NCBI GenBank assembly: GCA_041402045.1
Contig: JAWKSZ010000030.1
Coordinates: 1-64,000, forward strand
DNA length: 64,000 bases
From: JAGQRJ01 sp041402045
GTDB taxonomy: Bacteria; Planctomycetota; J058
Direction of reading: 5' to 3'
Shown here: piece after piece, positions 25,325 through 32,346 of the stretch
How the letters are laid out: every line of letters starts with the position of its first letter
Numbering within the stretch: the stretch's first letter is position 1
Notes under the pieces: model-generated
Seen by the model: the letters and a program-made list of their open reading frames with translations, nothing else
What the model was told of the DNA's origin: nothing
The model's database searches: none
Program-made: the position numbers and the translations under genes

Positions 25325-26844
25325 GCGGCCTCCAGGCGCTGCTCGCGCCGGATCCCGACCCAGGCCCCCGCGGGCAGTCCGCCGAAGCCGAGGAGCACGA
25401 GCACCACGCCCGGACCCAGGGCGCCGAGGCCCAGGCGCAGCCCGAGCACGCCTCCGGCGCCGAGTGCGGTCAGCGCGAGCCAACGACAGCCGCCAGCCCA
25501 GGCGCAGCCGGCGAGGGCCAGCCCCACGCCGAGGGTGGCCAGGCACGCGGACGGGTCGCCGAGGGCGAGCTCGTGGGACCAGGGCCCCAGGAACAAGAGC
25601 GCGCTGACGCCGGCGAGGGGGCGCGGGTCGTAGCCCCGCACCGCCAGGAGCGCCCCGCAGCCGAGGGCCCCCGCCAGCGCGGGAGCGTCGAGGGGCAGGC
25701 CCCAGGCGTGAGCGAGGAAGGTCCCGCTGGCCCCGGCGAGGAGCGCGCCGTGAGCGACCGTCGCCCCGCGCCTGCGCGCCAGACCGACCAGCGCGAGCGC
25801 CACCCCGGCCACGAACAGGAACCCGGCGGCCTCGACGGGGGTGCGCACGAAGACCAAGGGAGCCCCGGCCACCGCGGCGCCCACGATCCGCAGCGCCGAC
25901 GCCCGGCGCGGGAGCAGACAGCACGCCCCCGCGGCCAGGGGCGCCAAGGCGAGGACCGCCAGGGCTTGCCCGCAGGCCGGGGCTCGCCCGAGGAGCGTGG
26001 TTTCGGGCAGCACGATCGCGCCGAGCAGGGTGACCCCCGGGCCCCAGTCGGCCCAGGCGCCGAGGATCGCGCCGCACGCCTGGGCGCCGCGCACGAGCGC
26101 GAGCTGCAGCACCAGGGCCAGGGGGAGGTAGGCCACGAGGGGCGGCTCCTGGCCTGCGGTCCACAGCGCGTGCCAGAGCAGCGCCGGGAGCGCGAGCAGG
26201 GCCACCCCGCGCGCGGCGTAGGCCGTGAGCCGGCTGCGCAAGGGGCGCGCCGGAGCGAGGGTCCCGAGCCCGAGCACCAGGGGCACGAGCAGGAGCGCGA
26301 GCCCCCACCACGCCCCCAGCGCGGCGAGGCGCCCTTCGGCGAAGGCGCCCTGGGCGCCAAAGGCCAGGCCGTGGGCCAGGAGCGGGAAGCCCACGGCGGC
26401 CAGGGCGTAGAGCCCGTGGTCGAGCCCGCGCTCCCAGGGCGCGAGAGGCAGCCCGACCCGCCGCACCACGAGCTCGCCCGCGCCGACCACGAAGCCCGTG
26501 ACCGCGAGCCCCAACAGCGCGGCGGCCAGCGGGTCGCCGCCGTCGACCGCGTAGCTCGTGACCACGAAGGGCAGGGCGTAGCGGAACACGGTCGCCACCC
26601 GCAGCGCCGAGGCGGTCTCGTAGAGCACGCGCCGCGGCCAGAGCACCCAGCCCGCGAGCCCGAGCAGGGTGGCCAGGAACGCGGCGATCACCCCCAGGCC
26701 CGCGGCGATCCCCAGCAGGTTGGCGGCGTCGGCCTCCTCCTCCCCCGAGAGCGTCCACAGCCCGAGGGCCAGGAGCAGGGTCGAGAGCGGAAAGGACGGG
26801 TTCTTGCGACAGGTGAAGGCGAGCCAGCGCCGGAGCGGGTCCAT
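25321..26844 (-). CDS. Large polytopic membrane protein of unknown function
   Basis: Protein of 507 residues, very rich in Leu, Ala and Gly, with about 12-14 hydrophobic helices and only short loops. ATG 26844 follows AGGAGG with ideal spacing. No transporter signature was recognised. The first 30 residues (RRWLAFTCRKNPSFPLSTL) look like a cytosolic lead-in. It is translationally coupled to the RING-like protein downstream, suggesting the two work together at the membrane. Confidence 0.68.
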   Translation of the reverse strand: MDPLRRWLAFTCRKNPSFPLSTLLLALGLWTLSGEEEADAANLLGIAAGLGVIAAFLATLLGLAGWVLWPRRVLYETASALRVATVFRYALPFVVTSYAVDGGDPLAAALLGLAVTGFVVGAGELVVRRVGLPLAPWERGLDHGLYALAAVGFPLLAHGLAFGAQGAFAEGRLAALGAWWGLALLLVPLVLGLGTLAPARPLRSRLTAYAARGVALLALPALLWHALWTAGQEPPLVAYLPLALVLQLALVRGAQACGAILGAWADWGPGVTLLGAIVLPETTLLGRAPACGQALAVLALAPLAAGACCLLPRRASALRIVGAAVAGAPLVFVRTPVEAAGFLFVAGVALALVGLARRRGATVAHGALLAGASGTFLAHAWGLPLDAPALAGALGCGALLAVRGYDPRPLAGVSALLFLGPWSHELALGDPSACLATLGVGLALAGCAWAGGCRWLALTALGAGGVLGLRLGLGALGPGVVLVLLGFGGLPAGAWVGIRREQRLEAA

Positions 26845-26895
26845 GGGCCTCCTGACCTCGGTGCAAGGAGGACTACGCGCGACCCGCGCGCTGGT

Positions 26896-27579
26896 TCACT
26901 CCTGCGGCGCGTGGAAGGTCCCCGCCTGCAGCTCGTCGCGCAGGAGCATGTAGATCCGGTAGTAGCCCCAGGCCTTGGTCCCGTCGGCGTCCTCGTGGTG
27001 GTCGGCGCGCAGCACGAGGTCCCCGGTGGCGAGCACGACCTCGCGCACCTCGGGGTTCTGGTCGATCTTGCAGCGGGTGGCGTCGACGATCAGCGCGTAG
27101 TGGCGCTCGACGTCGGCGCCCTTGTAGCGGATCCGCTCGCCCTCGAAGCTGACCCAGTCGATCCCGTGGGCGTCCATGACCTCCTCGGCCGCGACCCCTG
27201 CCGAGTGCGCGTCGAAGGCGACCATGGCCGCGACCTCCGCCCGGGTGTGCGTCCACCCCGGGAGCGCCGCGCGCGGGTCGTCCGGCCCCTCCGGATACTT
27301 CATGCACTGCCAGAAGCCCTCGAGGCTCGCGTAGCGCTGCCCGCGATACGTGAACGGCGTGGCCGCGAAGTTCGAGAGCAGGCCCAGCTCGTTGCGCTTG
27401 GAGAGGATCACCTCCCCCGCGCCCGCGGCCTGGGGCAGGATCTCCCAGGCCGGCACCTGGCAGTCGGTCACGGGCTCCCACCAACGGGCGGGGTAGTCGG
27501 CGCGCTCGGGGTAGGCGTCGGGGGTGCTGCTGCAGGCGCAGCCCAGGAGCGTCAGGGCCAGGAGCCAGCGGTGCGTCAC
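26896..27579 (-). CDS. NADAR-family protein with lipoprotein signal
   Basis: Starts at GTG 27579, which overlaps the previous stop (GTGA) and follows GGAAGGGA. The 227-residue protein has a lipoprotein signal ending in LTLLGC. The main domain has LSNFAATPFTYRGQRYASLE and FWQCMKYP, the conserved opening of NADAR (YbiA/DUF1768) proteins, then HRYALIVDATRCKIDQNP-like and WGYYRIYMLLRDEL segments. NADAR enzymes are N-glycosidases acting on ADP-ribose derivatives and ADP-ribosylated nucleic acid, normally in the cytoplasm. A lipid-anchored, exported version is odd. It is the last gene of the operon that begins with lgt. Confidence 0.72.
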   Translation of the reverse strand: MTHRWLLALTLLGCACSSTPDAYPERADYPARWWEPVTDCQVPAWEILPQAAGAGEVILSKRNELGLLSNFAATPFTYRGQRYASLEGFWQCMKYPEGPDDPRAALPGWTHTRAEVAAMVAFDAHSAGVAAEEVMDAHGIDWVSFEGERIRYKGADVERHYALIVDATRCKIDQNPEVREVVLATGDLVLRADHHEDADGTKAWGYYRIYMLLRDELQAGTFHAPQE

Positions 27580-28048
27580 GGAGTGGTCCCTTCCGAGGAG
27601 GCGGGCGGGCCGGTGTAGCGCGCCAGCGCGGAGAGGCGAGTGAAGGCCCAGGCCTCGACCGCGAAGCCCACGACCTGGGCCAGGATCCAGGCCAGGACCA
27701 GGGCCAGGAGGTCGAGGCCCACGGACGTCCCCCCGAGCACGACGACCACCGCCGCGAAGGCGCGCAGTGGCCACAGCCCGAGTGAACAGCCCGAAGCGGT
27801 CCCAGGGCAGGTCGAGGCCTTGACCGCCCCCACGAGCCAGGTCGCGGTGAAGGCCAGCCGCGACCCCGGCGCCCAGAGCGATCGAAAGGCGTGCGCGTGT
27901 CGTCCCCAGGCACGAGGGCCGCGGCGACCAGGCCCAGCCCTGCCGCCGCTACGAGGACCCCCAGCCCGCGGCGCAGGATCGACGCGCGCTCCGCCGCAGG
28001 GAGCTCGAGGTGCGCGGGACCGCTGAGGGCGTAGCTGGCCGGGGTCAC
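27576..28048 (-). pseudogene. Small membrane protein, frameshifted
   Basis: Starts at GTG 28048, overlapping the stop of the ArsC-like gene. Residues up to ALVPG are in one frame, and include a membrane helix. WAPGSRLAFTATWLVGAV is in a second frame, LDLPWDRFGLF in a third, and WPLRAFAAVVVVLGG with the last two helices ends at 27576. Stitched together they give a ~155-residue protein with about four helices. Three one-base shifts (near 27905, 27825 and 27785) interrupt it. Each piece is hydrophobic in the right way, so sequencing error is more likely than true decay. No family recognised. Confidence 0.5.
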
Positions 28049-28392
28049 GCCAGCAGGTCGCGCAGCGCCTGCTCGTCCTTCCCCACCACCGCCTGGGCCC
28101 CGCTGAGGGTGATCGGACGGCGGAGCAGGTTCGGCTCCTCCAGCACGGCCTGGGTGAACGCGCTCGGGCTCGGCGGCGTCTCCTTCCACCCTTGCTCCTT
28201 CACCCGCTTGTGGCGCGTGTTCATGACGGCCGCCACGCCGCCGGCGGTATCCAGGATCCGCTCGACCTCGCTCGAGGTCAGGGGGTCCTTGGCGTAGTTA
28301 CGTTCGCTGACGTCCGGGGCGAGTTCGCGCACGAGACCTCGCGCGCTGCGGCAGGACGTTCAGGTGCTCTTGTAGAAGTAGGTCACGCTCAT
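28045..28392 (-). CDS. ArsC/Spx-family thioredoxin-fold protein, predicted selenoprotein (UGA = Sec11)
   Basis: ATG 28392 follows AGGAG at 7 bases and overlaps the DUF423 stop. The frame reads MSVTYFYKST, then TGA (28362-28360), then TSCRSARGLVREL and on to 28045 without a shift: 115 residues. The ArsC/Spx/YffB family has its catalytic Cys exactly at the TGA (CxxC becomes UxxC, with C14). Further family motifs are intact: KDPLT near 40, NTRHKRVKEQGW near 60, NLLRRPI near 90 and VVGKDEQALRDLL at the end. A SECIS-like hairpin follows the TGA. The enzyme likely acts as a thiol/selenol oxidoreductase, or possibly in arsenate reduction. A caller would start at GTG 28332 and lose the active site. 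Confidence 0.8.
28327..28346 (-). promoter_or_regulatory. Bacterial SECIS element
   Basis: On the minus-strand RNA, bases +14 to +33 after the UGA form an 8-bp stem (GCGCGCGA / UCGUGCGC, one G-U pair) closed by A-U. The loop is GGUC. The Escherichia coli fdhF SECIS has the same GGUC loop closed by A-U, at +19 to +22; here it is at +22 to +25. Bacterial SECIS loops must lie a short distance downstream of UGA within the coding region, as seen here. Confidence 0.75.
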
Positions 28393-28799
28393 GGGTCGAC
28401 TCCTGGCGCCGGGCTCGTCCCCGCGCCGAGGGCACAGGCTATCCAGCCCGCGAGCAGGAGCAAACCCCCGAGCGGAGTGATCGCCCCCAGCCAGCGCAGG
28501 TCGGTGAGCACCAGCAGCCACAGCGTGCCCGAGAACACCGCGCTCCCCGCGAGGAACAGCCAGGTCGCCGCCGTGAGCGCCTTGCTCGCCAGCCGCGCCC
28601 GCAAGGACGCCAGCGCCAGGAGCGCGAGGGCGTGGGCCAGGGCGTAGTCGCAGCCGGTCTCCCACACGTCGAGCAGATACGCGGCGCGCTCGGCGTCGTG
28701 GCGCCCGGCGAGGTAGGGCTTCAGCCCGTGAGCGCCGAAGGCGCCCAGGGCGACGGCGACGAAGCCGAGGGCTCCTGCCAGGATCAGCGCGCGGCGCAC
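28389..28799 (-). CDS. DUF423 family membrane protein
   Basis: Protein of 136 residues with four helices. The N-terminal GALGFVAVALGAFGAHGLKPYL is a family hallmark (YgdD-like), and it is followed by YALAHALALLAL and SGTLWLLVL. The function of DUF423 is unknown. It lies 2 bases after lgt and overlaps the ArsC-like selenoprotein by 4 bp, so it is a middle gene of the lgt operon. Confidence 0.9.
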   Translation of the reverse strand: MRRALILAGALGFVAVALGAFGAHGLKPYLAGRHDAERAAYLLDVWETGCDYALAHALALLALASLRARLASKALTAATWLFLAGSAVFSGTLWLLVLTDLRWLGAITPLGGLLLLAGWIACALGAGTSPAPGVDP

Positions 28800-28801
28800 G
28801 C

Positions 28802-29761
28802 CTAGGCCTGCTCTTCGCCCTTGGGCTCGGCGGGCGCCTCCGGCTCCTCGGGAGCGGTCTCCTGGGCCAGCTCCTTGGCGGCCTGGGCGGGCTCACCCGC
28901 CTTGGGGTCGTTGGGCGCGAGCTGATCGTCGGAGACGGGGTGGGTGTAGAACCACCCGAAGGCGAGCAGCCCCACCGGGAGCAGCGCCAGCGCGATCCCC
29001 TGGCTGGTGGCGAGCTGGAACGACTCGCCCTTGTAAATGAACCCGCGGATCTCGTCGCCGCGGGTGAACTCCACGAGGAAGCGGTGGATCGCATACAGAA
29101 TGAAGTAGAGCGAAGCCCCGCAGCCGGCGTAGCGCACCAGCTTCTTGCGCACGCTGAACAGGATCCCGAAGATCACCCAGTTGCCCAGACTCATGAGCAG
29201 TTGGCTCGGGAGGAGCGGCTTGCCCTTGAACGCCTCGGGCAGGAGCGCGTCGGGGCTGGTGAAGGTCACCGTCGCCCACTCGGGCCAGCTCGACTCGGGG
29301 GTCCACACCCGGCCGAAGTCGTCGCCCACGAGGAAGCAGCCGATCCGCCCCACCGCGTGCCCCAGGGGCAGGCTCATGGCGTAGATATCGGCCATCATGC
29401 GCGTGTTCAGCTTGAGCGTGCGGTTGCGCCAGAGGTAGTAGCCGGTGGCCGTGATCGGCCCCGCGTACCACACCAGCCCGCCGTTGCGCAGGTTGACCGT
29501 GTTGATCAGCATGCCGATCACGCTCGTGCCCGGCGGGTTCATGTCGCTCCAGTTCATGGCCACGAACAGGAGCCGGGTGCCGATCAGCCCCGCCAGGAAC
29601 ACCTCGATCGCGAAGTTGACGGTGACCTCGGGGTCGAGCCCGCGGCGCTTGCTCTCGAAGCTGATGTACTGCAGCGAGAGCATGACCGAGGCGAGGGTCA
29701 TGACCGCGAAGGAGTAGATCGGGAAGTCGATCACCGGGATCGTGAACAGGATCGGGTGCAT
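28802..29761 (-). CDS. lgt: Prolipoprotein diacylglyceryl transferase
   Basis: The start is set at ATG 29761, with GGAG five bases upstream and a TAGAAT box behind it. The 319-residue inner-membrane enzyme has about seven helices. The Lgt signature appears as GRIGCFLVGDDFGR; the usual GR-G-N-F has Cys for Asn here. The HGG region is replaced by NGGLVWYAGPI, a variant known in other phyla. It adds diacylglycerol to the lipobox cysteine of prolipoproteins, of which this window encodes several. The C-terminal ~45 residues are an Ala/Glu/Pro-rich tail. First gene of the operon running to 26896. Confidence 0.88.
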   Translation of the reverse strand: MHPILFTIPVIDFPIYSFAVMTLASVMLSLQYISFESKRRGLDPEVTVNFAIEVFLAGLIGTRLLFVAMNWSDMNPPGTSVIGMLINTVNLRNGGLVWYAGPITATGYYLWRNRTLKLNTRMMADIYAMSLPLGHAVGRIGCFLVGDDFGRVWTPESSWPEWATVTFTSPDALLPEAFKGKPLLPSQLLMSLGNWVIFGILFSVRKKLVRYAGCGASLYFILYAIHRFLVEFTRGDEIRGFIYKGESFQLATSQGIALALLPVGLLAFGWFYTHPVSDDQLAPNDPKAGEPAQAAKELAQETAPEEPEAPAEPKGEEQA

Positions 29762-29778
29762 GCTGGCTCCGGGCGCGG

Positions 29779-29784
29779 ATTCTA
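29779..29784 (-). promoter_or_regulatory. Putative -10 box TAGAAT upstream of lgt
   Basis: TAGAAT on the minus strand, 17 bases before the ATG of lgt; a transcript from it would have a short leader that includes the GGAG site. Confidence 0.33.
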
Positions 29785-29911
29785 GCCCGGATCCCTCGCA
29801 GCGAGCCGATCGATTTGAGTGGGGCACAGCGGGACACCCTCACGCCTCGACCGACGTGGAGGCATGGAGGTGGGGCTGCGGCCGGAGTGGCGACGGAGCC
29901 AGTGGCTCCGC

Positions 29912-30278
29912 GCGGAGCGAGGGGCGGAGCGAGCGAGCGGGCGGAGCGGGCGGCGGAGCGGAGCGCGGGCGGAGCGCGTGCGAAGCGGAGCGAGCGGGCG
30001 GAGCGCGGGCGAAGCGGAGCGAGCGGGCGGAGCGGAGCAGGAAGGCGGAGCGCGGGCGAAGGCGCGGGCGCGGGCGAAGCGGAGCGAGCGGGCGGGCGCG
30101 GGCGAAGCGGAGCGCGAGGGGCGGGCGGAGCGAGCGGGCGGAGCGCGGGCGAAGCGGAGCGCGGGCGAAGCGGAGCGGCGGGCGGAGCGCGGGCGAAGCG
30201 GGCGCGAGCGGAGGCAGGCGGGCGAGCGGGCGGAGCGGAGCGAGCGGGCGGAGGCAGGCGAGCGGGCGGGCGAAAGCA
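29912..30278. repeat. GC-rich degenerate repeat, nearly T-free on the + strand
   Basis: About 367 bases built from shuffled short units such as GCGGAGC, GAGCGGGC and GCGGGCGAA. Only one T (29979) occurs on the + strand across the whole stretch. The long open frames seen here in all readings consist of Arg/Ala/Gly/Ser/Glu runs and are not genes. It fills the gap between lgt (leftward) and the metallophosphoesterase gene (leftward). It may be an expanded simple repeat; G-rich tracts on the + strand could form R-loops or quadruplexes. Confidence 0.8.
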
Positions 30279-30301
30279 TGAGCGGGCAGAAGCCCGCGAA
30301 T

Positions 30302-30410
30302 GTCCCGCGCGACCGCGCGGGACGAGGCCCGTCCCCGGGCCTCCCCGCGTGAGCGGCGAAGCCGCGAACGCGCCCTGTGGGGTGAGGGCGAGGGGCTTTG
30401 CCCCGAGCCC
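30302..30410. other. Array of four hairpins
   Basis: Four adjacent inverted repeats. 30302-30323: 9-10 bp, GTCCCGCGCG arm. 30324-30343: 7 bp, GAGGCCC arm. 30353-30365: GCGGC-GAA-GCCGC. 30386-30410: GGGC outer arm, GA/GA internal mismatch, GGGGC-TTT-GCCCC. None has a T-run. With the terminator hairpin at 30412-30434 they make five consecutive structures between the repeat and the metallophosphoesterase stop. Confidence 0.65.
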
Positions 30411-30411
30411 G

Positions 30412-30434
30412 AGGGGGTCTGGGACAGACCCCCT
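30412..30434 (-). terminator. Hairpin terminator after the metallophosphoesterase gene
   Basis: Perfect 10-bp stem (AGGGGGTCTG / CAGACCCCCT) with a 3-base loop, starting 5 bases past the TAA of the gene at 30439-31749 on the minus strand. It lacks a U-tract, so it may be a Rho-linked or stabilising structure. Confidence 0.55.
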
Positions 30435-30438
30435 AGGA

Positions 30439-31749
30439 TTACAGCAGCTCGCCTTCGATCTCTTGCTCGGCGCTGTCGGGGTAGAGCGGGTGCAGCTCCT
30501 CGGCCAGCGCCTCCGAGGTCTCGTAGCGCTTGGCCTTGTCGAAGGCCACGTAGCGCGCCTTGGGGTGCTGCGAGTCCACGATCAGGTGTCGCTTGTTCTT
30601 GACGGTGAACCCGTGGCTGGTCGGGGTGTGCCCGCAGAGCATGACGTCGACCTCGAGCCGGTCGGCGAACTCCTCGGCCACCTCGTCGCCGTACTCGCGC
30701 CCGTTGACCAGGGCCACGATCGGCTTGAGCTTGTTGAACGGCTGCCCGGCGGAGGTCTCGGTGAGGTAGGTCCGGCTGAGGCTGGGAATGAACGGGCGCT
30801 TGGGCGTGGAGTGGCTCATGAACACGCCGTTGGGCGAGAAGATCGCGGCGGGCATGTCGCCAATGAACTCGCGGTAGGCCTCGAGCACGTCCTCGTAGCG
30901 CCCGCGATACATGTAGGCCATGCCGCGGAACAGGTAGCGATTGAGGAACTTCCCGCCCTTGACCAGCTCGCGCCGCAGGTTCAGCGCCAGGTCGTGGTTG
31001 CCGAGCATGTAGTAGACCTGGCCCGGGTGCGCGACCATGAGCTTGATCGCCTCCATGATCGCCACGAAGCTCAGGTCGCGGTTGTCGGCGGTGATCAGCC
31101 GCGCGTGCACGATCTCCTGCAGGATCAGGGTGCGCTGAGGGTTGTGCTTCAGGTCCGCGAGCTGGGCGAGGCGCTTGAGGTTGTTCACGTTGCCGTGCAG
31201 GTCGCCGGCCAGCCACACGTCGCCGGGCCCCTCGGGGAGCATGACCGCGCGCCCATGGACGTGGGGGTCCTGGTCGCGGAGCAGCTTGGCCTTGTGGATC
31301 AGCGCGATCGCCTCGTCGGCCTGGCTGACCTCGAGTCGCGCGGTGGAGGCCGCCCGCGCCAGCCCGGCGATCTCGTCGATCACCCCCTGGGCGGCGGTGT
31401 CCTTGAGCGCGCCGGCCTTGGTCAGCACGCGCAGGGCCTGCTTGCCGCCGTGGGCGAGGTTGTAGCTGCGGGCGATCTCGAGGGCCTTGGGGTAGTTGCG
31501 CCGGTTGATCAGCTCCATGAAGAGCACGGTCGCGGCCCGGGTCACGTAGGCGTCGCCGAGGTCGTATTCCTTGGCGCACTTGAGGCTGATATCCGGGCGC
31601 CCGCTCTTGAGGTCGGCCTCGTAGGCCCGGCGCGCGACGTCCCGGGCCTGGTCCTTGCCCAGGCGCATGCGCTTGATGATGCTCTTCGCCTGCTCGTATT
31701 CGCTGGCAGAGCGACGGATCCGGCCGGATTCTCCTCCTGCGACGCCCAT
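30439..31749 (-). CDS. Calcineurin-like metallophosphoesterase with helical N-terminal domain
   Basis: The chosen start is ATG 31749, after CGAGGT; the frame stays open to 32073 but overlaps the divergent promoter. The 436-residue protein has a ~165-residue N-terminal helical region with TPR-like character. Metallophosphoesterase motifs follow: GDLHGN near residue 180, LGNHD near 260 and CGHTPTSHG near 370. The usual GD block between them is altered (IVHARLITADNRD region), so the metal site may be atypical. The substrate may be a phosphoprotein or a phosphodiester. Confidence 0.82.
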   Translation of the reverse strand: MGVAGGESGRIRRSASEYEQAKSIIKRMRLGKDQARDVARRAYEADLKSGRPDISLKCAKEYDLGDAYVTRAATVLFMELINRRNYPKALEIARSYNLAHGGKQALRVLTKAGALKDTAAQGVIDEIAGLARAASTARLEVSQADEAIALIHKAKLLRDQDPHVHGRAVMLPEGPGDVWLAGDLHGNVNNLKRLAQLADLKHNPQRTLILQEIVHARLITADNRDLSFVAIMEAIKLMVAHPGQVYYMLGNHDLALNLRRELVKGGKFLNRYLFRGMAYMYRGRYEDVLEAYREFIGDMPAAIFSPNGVFMSHSTPKRPFIPSLSRTYLTETSAGQPFNKLKPIVALVNGREYGDEVAEEFADRLEVDVMLCGHTPTSHGFTVKNKRHLIVDSQHPKARYVAFDKAKRYETSEALAEELHPLYPDSAEQEIEGELL

Positions 31750-31868
31750 GAGACCTCGACGCACCTCCCGGGAGCTGGCTTGCGCGGTGTCGTCCAGGGT
31801 AGGTCGGGGGCTCACCCCGCGCCATGCGCATGACCGACGGGGGTTTAGGGGGCGGCCGGGAGCAGGGC

Positions 31869-31874
31869 TATACT
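31869..31874 (+). promoter_or_regulatory. Putative -10 box TATACT
   Basis: TATACT 20 bases before the ATG of the LMW-PTP gene, with the GGAGG binding site in between. Confidence 0.38.
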
Positions 31875-31893
31875 CGCCGCCCGGAGGGCCCGC

Positions 31894-32346
31894 ATGACCC
31901 GGATCCTGTTCGTGTGCCTGGGCAACATTTGCCGCTCCCCGCTGGGGGAGGGGGTGTGCCGGCACCTGGCCGAGGAGCTGGGGGTCGAGGTCGAGGTCGA
32001 CTCGGCGGGCACCGCCGCCTACCACGCGGGGGAGGCCCCGGACCCGCGCAGCCACAGCGTCGCCGCCAAGCACGGGGTCTCCCTGGCCGGGCAGAAGGCG
32101 CGGCAGGTCGCCGCGCAGGACTTCGAGCGCTTCGACCTGATCCTGGCCATGGACGCCGCGAACCTGCGCGACCTGCGCGACCGCTGCCCTAAGGGCGCCA
32201 AGGCCACGCTCAAGCTCATGCGCGACTACGACCCTGAGGGGACCGGCGACGTCCCCGACCCCTACTACGGCGGCCCCGGGGGCTTCGACACGGTCTACGG
32301 CATGGTCGAGCGCAGCTGCCGAGCGCTGCTCGAGTCGCTGGGGTGA
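31894..32346 (+). CDS. Low-molecular-weight protein tyrosine phosphatase
   Basis: Protein of 150 residues, the usual family length; ATG 31894 after GGAGG. The P-loop VCLGNICRSP gives the nucleophile C8 and R14, and VPDPYYGG near residue 128 gives the general acid Asp. Its stop overlaps the GTG of the fructosamine-kinase-like gene. Bacterial LMW-PTPs next to such kinases have been shown to work as ribulosamine/fructosamine-5-phosphatases in protein deglycation, so that role is as likely here as tyrosine dephosphorylation. Confidence 0.92.
   Translation: MTRILFVCLGNICRSPLGEGVCRHLAEELGVEVEVDSAGTAAYHAGEAPDPRSHSVAAKHGVSLAGQKARQVAAQDFERFDLILAMDAANLRDLRDRCPKGAKATLKLMRDYDPEGTGDVPDPYYGGPGGFDTVYGMVERSCRALLESLG

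Noticed and set aside
28045..28332. A shorter ArsC-like gene starting at GTG 28332
   Set aside because: It would lack the first strand and the catalytic region, while the same frame continues upstream through TGA to an ATG with a good AGGAG site and all expected N-terminal residues.
28360..28362. TGA as a nonsense mutation or plain stop
   Set aside because: It replaces exactly the catalytic Cys, the downstream frame is fully conserved, and a SECIS-like hairpin with the GGUC loop lies at the right distance.
29815..31833. Long + strand open frame across the repeat and the metallophosphoesterase gene
   Set aside because: Its product is Arg/Ala/Gly/Ser runs followed by the antisense of a clear metallophosphoesterase.
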